In this document: positions 1 through 6,349 of the stretch, one piece after another | Layout: each line of letters begins with the position of its first letter | Position numbering within the stretch: position 1 is the first letter of the stretch | From: Methanosarcinales archaeon | Lineage (GTDB): Archaea; Halobacteriota; Syntropharchaeia; Alkanophagales; Methanospirareceae | NCBI GenBank assembly: GCA_025464645.1 | Contig: JAODGF010000122.1 | Coordinates: 1 to 8,008 of the forward strand | Direction of reading: 5' to 3' | Length of the DNA: 8,008 nucleotides | Made by a program: the position numbers and the translations under genes | The notes under the pieces: generated by a model | What the model saw: the letters and a program-made list of their open reading frames with translations, nothing else | What the model was told of the DNA's origin: nothing | Databases searched by the model: none

Positions 1-377
1 AAAATTCAATCACCTGCAAAGCGCTGCAGAAAAATCCTGAGCACTATGTGGTCTCCATGAACCTCTGGGAAATAAATCAACTTATAGATATCCAGCCAAA
101 AGAGGCTATCTGGATAAAATCTTCCTGTGAACCTTTCTGTGAGGAGATGGAATTAGATGAGGCGCGAAAAAGGAATTGGTTAGAACATTTTGGCATTAAA
201 GAATATTTTGCTCATGCTTCGGGACATGCTTCGGGACCTGAAATAAAAGCAATGGTTAAAGAAATCAATCCTGAAAGACTTTATCCCGTTCATACCGAAC
301 ACCCGGAGATGTTTAAGGATTTTTTGGGGGATATACACGTGGAGATAGTTGAGCTGGGGAAAAAGTACACATCATAG
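1..377 (+). CDS. MBL-fold (beta-CASP/RNase J-like) metallo-hydrolase, C-terminal part, 5' truncated
   Basis: The frame is open from the window's left edge (first whole codon at base 3) to TAG at 375-377, so only about the last 124 residues are present. A GTG at 48 is an internal valine, not a start: coding sequence continues upstream of it as NSITCKALQKNPEHYVV. The visible part carries the C-terminal signature of metallo-beta-lactamase-fold nucleases and hydrolases of the RNase J/beta-CASP type. This is an SGHAS motif (about base 220-235) followed by PERLYPVHTEHPEMF (about 270-317), where family histidines complete the zinc site. The core HxHxDH motif lies outside the window. Known members process RNA or act as less-characterised hydrolases, so the substrate cannot be assigned. 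The next gene starts about 117 bp downstream on the same strand and has no obvious functional link. Confidence 0.8.
   Translation, partial: NSITCKALQKNPEHYVVSMNLWEINQLIDIQPKEAIWIKSSCEPFCEEMELDEARKRNWLEHFGIKEYFAHASGHASGPEIKAMVKEINPERLYPVHTEHPEMFKDFLGDIHVEIVELGKKYTS
213..236 (+). repeat. Perfect 12-bp tandem duplication inside the MBL gene
   Basis: CATGCTTCGGGA occurs twice head to tail (213-224 and 225-236) and encodes HASG-HASG. The two copies are identical at every base, including third codon positions. Part of this peptide, SGHAS, is the conserved family motif, so the repeat overlaps the active-site loop. Confidence 0.9.
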
Positions 378-494
378 AGTCTTCTCGAAGCTCTTGTATT
401 TTAACATAAGAAAATTTGGCATGATGAAATGAAAGAATTTATAGACATAAAGCTCTTATTATTAGACAGCCTGATAAAAGAGAGAGATACAAAA

Positions 495-1772
495 ATGAAC
501 GAAATGAAAGTTTTCATAGTAGTGCTTTTTACGGTGACCTTCTCATTACTCCTTGCAACTGCTTCGGCTTCCGCAGCCGAGGGTCCTGCCGTTATGATTG
601 TGGACTACGAGGTAGAGCCAGAGGTCTTGATGCCCGGCGACATTGGCACTATTACCGTAACAATACAAAATATGGGTACACTATCAACAGAGACTGAAAC
701 AGAGACCAGGACGAACATGTACACATCGGCTACCAAAACAACATCAACGATAAGCGCAGAAATCGAAACCATACGGCTGAGCAGCAGAAGCAGGGGCATA
801 GAATGGCTTCGAGAAGGTTTTCTGCGCTCTGAATATTACAATGTAGGTGCTTTAGGACCAGGCGAAAGCATAACAATCTCTTTACCCATAAAATCTGCTA
901 CCTACGCTCAAGACGGCATTTACTTCCCTGAAGTTTGCATAGAAGTGAAAAATGGCGAAAATGTACGATTTCCCGTCCCTGTGAAAGTAGACAGCAGTGA
1001 AGTGGAAATACTTGAGCAGGATATCCCTGCTGAGATTTCGCTCAGCGAGTCAAAGGAGATAGCGATAGTGGTGGCGAATAACAGACCCAATTCAGTGAGC
1101 GGTGTGAACGTGCGCGTGAAATCGAAAAGTGAAGGTTTAGAATTCACACCAGAGCAAATATTTATAGGCGATTTAGAAGCGTATGGAAAGAAGGAGGTGA
1201 ATATCTCTTTCACTCCTTTTGCGGCAGGGAAAAAAGAGTTCTCTTTTGATGCTACCTACAAGAATGGCATCAATACTCATCAAAACGAACTTGAATCGTC
1301 CATATTGGTGAAGAGTATCGCAGATGTAAAGCTTATCTTAGTGAATGCGCCGGAGTCTATTTTAAAAGGCGAAATTGCAAAGATAGATTTTGACGTGGCT
1401 AATGGAATGGCAAAGGATGTAAAAGCGGTATCCGTGATGCCCGATATAGAGGGACTCAGAATACTGCCTTCTGAATATTTTATCGGGGACATGGAAGTAG
1501 GGGATGTCTTTTCTGCTTCTTTTGACCTTTATACCCGCGACTTACGTGTTGGAGATACTGAAATACCCTTTAAACTGGTGTTTCGAGATGTGGACACAGA
1601 CAGGAGATACGAAACAGAGGGCTATGAAGTGCATATAGAGGTAAAGGAACCGCAGAAGAGTGAGTTACCGAATCCTTTGTTGTTTGCGGTGGTTCTCGGA
1701 ATTATTGTCCTTGTCGTTGTATTGGTGTGGATCAGGGTAAAGCAGAAGCGAGGGGGACAAAAGGCGGAATAG
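495..1772 (+). CDS. Exported S-layer-like protein with Ig-like repeats (COG1361 type), C-terminal membrane anchor
   Basis: The frame is open from an ATG at 429, but ATG 495 (425 aa; or ATG 504) is preferred because it puts a signal peptide at the very N-terminus. That peptide is a hydrophobic run, MKVFIVVLFTVTFSLLLATA, ending in ASASAAEG. The 429 start would add 22 mostly polar residues in front. Numbered from 495, residues 30-165 form a first beta-rich domain with the PGD and GPGE turns of CARDB/COG1361 domains, interrupted by a Thr/Ser/Glu-rich stretch (about 63-92). Residues 168-270 and 273-383 are two related repeats: GLEFTPEQIFIGDLE matches GLRILPSEYFIGDME. A transmembrane helix (about 395-413) is followed by a basic tail, KQKRGGQKAE. 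The layout predicts an extracellular protein anchored at its C-terminus with a short cytoplasmic tail. COG1361 proteins are thought to be cell-surface or adhesion-like components; the exact role is unknown. The ribosome binding site before 495 is weak (GAGAGAGAT), and a possible TATA-like TTTATAGA lies at 438-445. Confidence 0.8.
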   Translation: MNEMKVFIVVLFTVTFSLLLATASASAAEGPAVMIVDYEVEPEVLMPGDIGTITVTIQNMGTLSTETETETRTNMYTSATKTTSTISAEIETIRLSSRSRGIEWLREGFLRSEYYNVGALGPGESITISLPIKSATYAQDGIYFPEVCIEVKNGENVRFPVPVKVDSSEVEILEQDIPAEISLSESKEIAIVVANNRPNSVSGVNVRVKSKSEGLEFTPEQIFIGDLEAYGKKEVNISFTPFAAGKKEFSFDATYKNGINTHQNELESSILVKSIADVKLILVNAPESILKGEIAKIDFDVANGMAKDVKAVSVMPDIEGLRILPSEYFIGDMEVGDVFSASFDLYTRDLRVGDTEIPFKLVFRDVDTDRRYETEGYEVHIEVKEPQKSELPNPLLFAVVLGIIVLVVVLVWIRVKQKRGGQKAE

Positions 1773-1805
1773 AATGTGCCTGGATAGACTAAGAGAAGAA
1801 ATCCC

Positions 1806-3212
1806 TTATCCTGCCGTGATGTTCTTCTTGATTTTGTCCATGTCACGATTCTTGTTGAAAAGAGCATTAAATGCCTGGACCATGCTGTCATCACCGATTC
1901 TTTCGACCCTCTTGATTTGCAGTGTATTGCCGTATTTCTCCTCAAGTTTTTGCAGATAGAGTTTTTGAAAGGCGACACCAATGCCCGTTTTAGCGAATAG
2001 CAGACTGCGATATTGCTCAAATAACTGGACCTGGTCTTTTACAATCTTCTCCGCCTCTTCATTTGTTAATGATTCTGTTTCAACCACAAAACTGGCAAAC
2101 CTACCTTGAAGAAGGATGCTCAGCGTATCAAGCACTTCCTTATCCGTATTGTAAGCAATTGCAAAATCATAAACGATCTTTGCCCAGAGATCGGAAGGGA
2201 ACCTGAATGCGGCTTGCTTTTCTGTAATACTCTCCAGTTTCTTCCTTAGTTCATCAGACACCGGTACCTTATCATAAGTCGCTTTTGCGTGATATTTCTC
2301 TTTAAAAGCTGAAATGAGCGCTTCTTTATCCGCTGCTACATCACTCGGTTCTTTGACCTGCTCGCCCGGGTGACTGATTCGCTCTATCGTTCGTGGTTCT
2401 GATTCTGCTGCTGATATAGCTTCTATTTTGTCACGATAATACTTGCTGAGTTCAAACATCATCCCAACAACCTGCCTTATCATTGGCACGAGGGTTTCTT
2501 CGGGGTTCGTGTATTTCTTCGTAGATTCGTGCACTTTTATCCCGAGGTCTGCTTCAACAATGCGCATACCTTCACATGCAGAGACCGTGGTAATGAAGAT
2601 GTCTATGCCAAAAGTTTCTGGGAAAAGTGGATGTGTAAGCAGCTTTAGAAACAGTTTCCGGGACATCCCAAACTCGCCCCCGATTGGCTGTCTGACCTCA
2701 ACGCCATACAGAGCTCGTGTAAGAGGATAAGCGAGCTGATTTGTGATGACGCCGTCATATTTTGCTCGGTGATAGTAAGGCACAACGAGGTCAAAATCCT
2801 TGTATATGGGGCTTATAAGCAGCTCAATCCATTCTGGATGGACGCTTACGAGGTCACCATCAACCATTGCATACGCGCTGGCTCCCACCTCTCGTGCAAT
2901 TAACAGACTGGTTTTTATTCCGTTTCCTTTCCCGGGTCCGAAGAACTGTTCTACGAAGATCTTATCTGTTTTCGTTTCCGCTGCGGTTGCATTCTCTCGT
3001 GTCGCATCGGTAGAGAAGCCATCAACAATCACGATTAAGCTCTTTTTGTTCGGGAAATACTGGGTCAGCCCGCGATCCACGGTTTCGACCACCTTTTTTA
3101 CGGTGTCCTCAACGTTTTTTGTGGGGATGGTAATTAGAATATCGGTGTTAGAATGTGCCTCCAGTCCGAGTTTCTTCAGTCCTTCGATAACACCTTCGCT
3201 TCGTCCCTGCAT
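1806..3212 (-). CDS. GT-A glycosyltransferase related to mannosylglycerate synthase (GT78) / glucosyl-3-phosphoglycerate synthase (GT81)
   Basis: The 468-aa protein starts at ATG 3212, with an AGGT element seven bases upstream. The nucleotide-sugar fold begins near residue 24 (DILITIPTKN). It has PGKGNG (93-98), the metal-binding DGD (118-120), HRAKYDGVIT (148-157), QPIGGE (175-180), FGID (201-204) and a late histidine in KVHE (H228). From memory of Rhodothermus marinus Mgs, these match its K76, D100/D102, R131-T139, Q161-E166, W189-D192 and H217 with nearly constant spacing. DGDL...HPEW and LGIKVH...MIRQVV also resemble GpgS. The C-terminal helical region (about 335-405, FRFPSDLWAKIVYDF) resembles the Mgs C-terminus, which GpgS lacks. 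The likely role is transfer of a hexose from a nucleotide sugar to glycerate or 3-phosphoglycerate, giving the compatible solute mannosyl- or glucosylglycerate or its phosphate. Mgs W189 is F201 here, and R218/Y220 align with E229/T231, so the acceptor is uncertain. The gene has its own TATA box. Confidence 0.8.
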   Translation of the reverse strand: MQGRSEGVIEGLKKLGLEAHSNTDILITIPTKNVEDTVKKVVETVDRGLTQYFPNKKSLIVIVDGFSTDATRENATAAETKTDKIFVEQFFGPGKGNGIKTSLLIAREVGASAYAMVDGDLVSVHPEWIELLISPIYKDFDLVVPYYHRAKYDGVITNQLAYPLTRALYGVEVRQPIGGEFGMSRKLFLKLLTHPLFPETFGIDIFITTVSACEGMRIVEADLGIKVHESTKKYTNPEETLVPMIRQVVGMMFELSKYYRDKIEAISAAESEPRTIERISHPGEQVKEPSDVAADKEALISAFKEKYHAKATYDKVPVSDELRKKLESITEKQAAFRFPSDLWAKIVYDFAIAYNTDKEVLDTLSILLQGRFASFVVETESLTNEEAEKIVKDQVQLFEQYRSLLFAKTGIGVAFQKLYLQKLEEKYGNTLQIKRVERIGDDSMVQAFNALFNKNRDMDKIKKNITAG

Positions 3213-3258
3213 GATACCTGTCCACTATGTTGTTATCATATAAGGTTTGCAGATGTAA

Positions 3259-3266
3259 TATATAAA
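3259..3266 (-). promoter_or_regulatory. TATA box of the glycosyltransferase gene
   Basis: The minus strand reads TTTATATA, the archaeal box A consensus, about 47 bp upstream of the ATG at 3212. Transcription starting some 25 bp downstream would give a leader of about 25 nt that includes the AGGT ribosome binding element. The surroundings (3256-3280) are strongly A/T-rich, so a shifted or second box is possible. No clear BRE was seen. Confidence 0.55.
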
Positions 3267-3272
3267 TATAAA

Positions 3273-3281
3273 TAAAAAATC
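3273..3281 (-). terminator. T-rich tract behind the histidine kinase gene
   Basis: On the minus strand, 18 bp past the kinase stop codon, the sequence reads GATTTTTTA. Archaeal transcription can end at oligo-T tracts without a stable hairpin. The tract is directly preceded by the palindrome at 3282-3293. It overlaps the upstream side of the next promoter, so termination and initiation signals share about 40 bp. Confidence 0.4.
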
Positions 3282-3293
3282 TCTGCATGCAGA
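3282..3293. repeat. 12-bp perfect palindrome TCTGCATGCAGA between kinase and glycosyltransferase genes
   Basis: TCTGCATGCAGA is fully self-complementary and has no loop, so it resembles a dimeric-protein binding site more than a hairpin. The half-site TGCAGA recurs at 3248-3253, on the other side of the TATA box at 3259-3266. The two same-orientation half-sites are 40 bp apart, close to four helical turns. It may be an operator for the glycosyltransferase gene, but no known regulator motif was recognised. Confidence 0.4.
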
Positions 3294-3299
3294 CCAAAA

Positions 3300-4895
3300 T
3301 CAAGTTCTTTGAGGCAATTCTATCGTGAATGTAGTTCCTTTTCCTACCTCGCTCTTAACGCGGATCTCACCGTTGTGCCTCTTTATAATGCCATAACTAA
3401 CGCTTAATCCCAGACCAGTGCCGCTTACACCCCTCGTTGTGAAGAAAGGGTCAAATATATGTTTCATTGTCTCCTTATCCATCCCGCACCCGTCATCCGA
3501 TATTTCAACCACGATTTTGTCGTCTTTTCCGAACGTTTTGATTGTAACCGTGCCTTCATCTGCTATCGCTTGACCCGCATTGAGCAGAATGTTCAGGAAA
3601 ACCTGACTCAACTGGCTTGCATGGCACAGAACTTGTGGGATATGACCATATTCTTTATTCACTTTAATCCGATCTCTGAATTCATGCTGGGCGATTTTTA
3701 ACGCCTTATCGAGCTCTTCATTGAGATCAGCATATTCGAAAGGTGCTTCTTCAGGTCGTGCAAAGAACCTTAATTCCTTGACTATCGTTGCGATCCTCTC
3801 GATACCCTCTTGATTCTCCTCAAGCAATTTGTTGAGATCCTCCAAGACGAAATCAAGGTCAATTTCCGCTTCCTTCTCCCCTATTCTTTTAATGACTGAT
3901 TCAAATTGGCTTGGGTCTTCAAGAGCTTTTAGTCTCCGATACTCGGTCAAAAGAGAGGTTATATCTTGCAAATATGATGCAAGCGAATGATTATTACTTT
4001 TAATATAGGCAATGGGATTGTTTATCTCGTGTGCTACGCCGGCGACCAACTGACCGAGTGAGGCTAATTTATCAGCCTGAACCAATTCTTGCTCCAATTT
4101 CTTTCGCTCTGTTATGTCCCTTCCGATGCCCTGGATGCCCACGATTTTTCCCTTTTCTATCACTGCGGTAGTGCTCAATTCGAGATATTTCCTTTCCCCT
4201 TCTCTGTTGATGATTTCAATTTCATAAGGTTCCCCTGGTTCACCTCTTATCTTTTTTTTAATATCCTGATCCACTAATTCTGAATATTCCGGTTCAATTA
4301 ATTCTATTTCTACCATCTTCTTTCCTATTACTTCTTCTCTCTTAATCCCGGTAATTTCCTCGAATTTCTTATTCACCAATTGAAAAGCGCCGTTAAGGTC
4401 CAGCGTAAAAATGGCATCGTTTGCATACTCTATCAAATTCCTGTTTTTTTCTTCTGATTCTCTTAACGCCTCTTCCACTCTTCTCTTCTCTTTCGCCACC
4501 TCATACTGCGCAACGACATTTTGTATGGTCAATGGCAATGGTCTCAAGTAATCACCAGCCTTAACGATGTAATCCTTGGCTCCTCGTTTCATCGCATTAA
4601 CCGCTGTTTCTTCATCGCCGCTCCCCGTTACCATAATAACCGGAGCATCATACCCCTCTTCGATAATCTGCGCTAAAACGTCCATACCGCTCATTTTTGG
4701 CAGATTATAATCCACGAGTAGAACATCATATTTTTCTTTCGCAAGCTTCTCGAAACACTTCTCTCCCGATTCTGCTATATCCACGGAAAAAGTCCGCTGA
4801 GGTCGAACATCTTCCGTTTTACTCAATAATGCCCTGCGCACCAACTTTGCGTCACCAGGGTCATCTTCAACATACAATACCTTTATTTGGTCCAT
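3300..4895 (-). CDS. REC-PAS-histidine kinase (receiver domain at N-terminus)
   Basis: This is a soluble 531-aa signalling protein. ATG 4895 is chosen over an in-frame TTG at 4913 because AGGG sits six bases before it and the receiver fold begins immediately (QIKVLYVEDD). Residues 4-125 form a receiver domain with acidic pocket E10/D11/D12, phospho-acceptor D62, T90 and K112. A short helix (130-150) leads to a PAS domain (about 150-265, ending GIGRDITERKKLEQE). The dimerisation/phosphotransfer domain has its H-box at VAHEINNP, with phospho-acceptor H289. The ATPase domain has the N-box (N435-N439), G1 DDGCGMD (467-473), FDPFFTTR (481-488) and G2 GTGLGLS (492-498). All catalytic motifs are intact. 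There are no membrane segments, so input is cytoplasmic: via PAS ligand or redox sensing, or via phosphorylation of the receiver by another kinase. It lies 41 bp downstream of glycerate kinase, probably in the same transcript. The output partner is unknown; no DNA-binding regulator is nearby. Confidence 0.9.
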   Translation of the reverse strand: MDQIKVLYVEDDPGDAKLVRRALLSKTEDVRPQRTFSVDIAESGEKCFEKLAKEKYDVLLVDYNLPKMSGMDVLAQIIEEGYDAPVIMVTGSGDEETAVNAMKRGAKDYIVKAGDYLRPLPLTIQNVVAQYEVAKEKRRVEEALRESEEKNRNLIEYANDAIFTLDLNGAFQLVNKKFEEITGIKREEVIGKKMVEIELIEPEYSELVDQDIKKKIRGEPGEPYEIEIINREGERKYLELSTTAVIEKGKIVGIQGIGRDITERKKLEQELVQADKLASLGQLVAGVAHEINNPIAYIKSNNHSLASYLQDITSLLTEYRRLKALEDPSQFESVIKRIGEKEAEIDLDFVLEDLNKLLEENQEGIERIATIVKELRFFARPEEAPFEYADLNEELDKALKIAQHEFRDRIKVNKEYGHIPQVLCHASQLSQVFLNILLNAGQAIADEGTVTIKTFGKDDKIVVEISDDGCGMDKETMKHIFDPFFTTRGVSGTGLGLSVSYGIIKRHNGEIRVKSEVGKGTTFTIELPQRT

Positions 4896-4936
4896 TTCGC
4901 CCTTTATTCTCAATATCCCTATTCTAATATTTTACT

Positions 4937-6304
4937 TCATGTGACCAGCATCACCACAATATCATTCACATTTGTACCAGTTCTGCCAGTGATTAGTGTG
5001 TCATCGAGTGTACCGAAAAAAGTATTTGAATCATTATCTTGTAAATACTCATCTGGGTTCAGTCCTGCCTCAAGTGCACGTTTTATCGTGAGACTGTCCG
5101 CAATTGCTCCCGCTGCATTACTCGCTCCGTCTATTCCATCGGTGCCCATAGACGCTATCACAGCTCCCTCATCACCCTGTGGCATGGACATGGCAGCACT
5201 GAGCACGAACTCCTGGTTTCTTCCTCCGCGTCCTTTACCCACCACTTTTACCGTTGTCTCCCCACCAGCTACTACCGCTGCCGGTGGGCTTAGCGGTGTG
5301 CCATTCTGCTGTATGTCTTTCATAATTGCAGTGAATACCTTTGCTACCTCTTTACTCTCTCCTTCCAGTTGAGTTGTGAGCAGAATAGAGTTATAGCCAA
5401 GTGTTTCCGCTTTTTCTCTTGCTGCCTGTGCTGCGATACGATTACCGCCGATGATTAGGTTGTGTGCCGTAAAGGAAGGTCTTTTTGCGCCACCCTCTTT
5501 CTCTATTCCCTGTTCGATAACCGCCCTCACGCTTTCGGATATTCTCGACCACAGCCCATATTTTTTGAGCACATCCTGCGCTTGTTTGAATGAGGTCGTA
5601 TCCTTTACGGTTGGTCCAGATGCAATGGTGTCAACGGTGTCCCCAAGCACATCGGATAGGATAAGTGCAAGCGTGGTAGCAGGACTTGCGGCTGCTGCGA
5701 GTTTACCACCTTTTATCGCCGATATGTGCTTACGAACCGCGTTCAGCTCGTTTATGGTGCATCCGGATCTGAGCAACTGCTCCGTAACTTCGATTTTTTC
5801 TGCCAGCGTGATTCCCTGAATTGGCTTTGCGAGCAGAGAGGAGCCACCACCAGAGATCAACGCGATGAATAAATCGTTTTCTCCACTCTTCTCTGCTATT
5901 TCGAGAGCTCTGTTCGCTGCTGCTATCGAGCCCCGGTCAGGAGTGGGATGAGCAGCCTCTATTATTTCCAGGTTCGGTTTCTCTCCTTTCTGCCCGCGAG
6001 GTATTACCACCACTCCATCGTCTATTGCCACGATCGTTTCAAGTGCTTTCGCCATCGCCAGGCTCGCCTTACCAAAGGCAACCACCCTCGTTTTACCACT
6101 CTTTTTTAACTCTATTTCCACTCTCCCGTTCGCACCCGATACCTTCAGTATCCCGTGCTCAAATTTTACATTCTTTGTTACGAGTTCGTAGGGGTCAACG
6201 GATTTAACCGCATGTTCAAGTATTGACAGTGTGTCCCTCCTCAGTATTCTTATCTTCTCATCGTAATTTTTCGATAGGATGTTATCATAATTGATGAAAA
6301 ACAT
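4937..6304 (-). CDS. gckA: Glycerate 2-kinase (GckA/MOFRL family)
   Basis: The product is predicted to phosphorylate D-glycerate with ATP to 2-phosphoglycerate, feeding glycerate into lower glycolysis. At 455 aa it is full length for the family. The N-terminal (DUF4147) domain has FGKAS (77-81, with the family's conserved lysine), SGGGSSLL (151-158), NAVRKHISAIKGGKL (188-202), LSDVLGD (216-222) and ASGPT (228-232). The C-terminal MOFRL domain has GGETTV (347-352), GKGRGGRNQE (356-365), GTDGIDG (387-393) and GRTGTNVND (440-448). No key motif is missing. ATG 6304 has a strong AAGGAGGA seven bases upstream; the TTG just before it is less likely. About 18 residues precede the usual family start (KIRILRRDTL), but no better start codon exists there. 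It lies 45 bp after the KaiC-like gene and 41 bp before the histidine kinase. The nearby GT78/GT81-like enzyme also uses glycerate or phosphoglycerate, which may be the metabolic link. Confidence 0.92.
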   Translation of the reverse strand: MFFINYDNILSKNYDEKIRILRRDTLSILEHAVKSVDPYELVTKNVKFEHGILKVSGANGRVEIELKKSGKTRVVAFGKASLAMAKALETIVAIDDGVVVIPRGQKGEKPNLEIIEAAHPTPDRGSIAAANRALEIAEKSGENDLFIALISGGGSSLLAKPIQGITLAEKIEVTEQLLRSGCTINELNAVRKHISAIKGGKLAAAASPATTLALILSDVLGDTVDTIASGPTVKDTTSFKQAQDVLKKYGLWSRISESVRAVIEQGIEKEGGAKRPSFTAHNLIIGGNRIAAQAAREKAETLGYNSILLTTQLEGESKEVAKVFTAIMKDIQQNGTPLSPPAAVVAGGETTVKVVGKGRGGRNQEFVLSAAMSMPQGDEGAVIASMGTDGIDGASNAAGAIADSLTIKRALEAGLNPDEYLQDNDSNTFFGTLDDTLITGRTGTNVNDIVVMLVT

Positions 6305-6310
6305 CAAAAG

Positions 6311-6318
6311 TCCTCCTT
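6311..6318 (-). promoter_or_regulatory. Strong ribosome binding site of glycerate 2-kinase
   Basis: The minus strand reads AAGGAGGA, followed by seven bases and the ATG at 6304. It is only four bases from the in-frame TTG at 6307, so the spacing favours the ATG. Confidence 0.75.
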
Positions 6319-6349
6319 CATACCTTTTTTCGCTCTTCTATCGCTTGAT

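Noticed and set aside
378..410. Hairpin CTTCTCGAAG followed by TATTTT after the MBL gene as a terminator
   Set aside because: The stem is only four base pairs with a two-base loop and the T-run is short and displaced, so it is too weak to call.
429..494. Upstream ATG start for the surface protein
   Set aside because: It would place 22 mostly polar and charged residues ahead of the signal peptide and has no ribosome binding site; ATG 495 gives a normal signal peptide.
1773..1805. Terminator hairpin between the convergent genes
   Set aside because: The 33-bp gap shows neither a convincing inverted repeat nor a T-run in either direction.
1622..2020. Minus-strand open frame spanning the convergent gene ends
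   Set aside because: It overlaps the 3' ends of both the surface-protein and glycosyltransferase genes in other frames, and has no ribosome binding site or family signature.
2800..3243. Plus-strand open frame of 147 codons opposite the glycosyltransferase gene
   Set aside because: It is fully antisense to the catalytic core of the glycosyltransferase and its translation looks like a shadow frame with no domain pattern.
3588..4013. Long charged helical stretch between the H-box and the ATPase domain of the histidine kinase
   Set aside because: It first looked like an extra inserted domain, but other histidine kinases with HEINNP-type H-boxes carry a similar long helical segment ending in an ERI..IV.ELR-like second helix, so it is not treated as novel.
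4887..5372. Plus-strand open frame of 161 codons opposite the glycerate kinase gene
   Set aside because: It lies antisense to a well-supported gene with intact family motifs. Its translation is Ser/Pro/Val-rich, typical of a shadow frame, with no recognisable domain.
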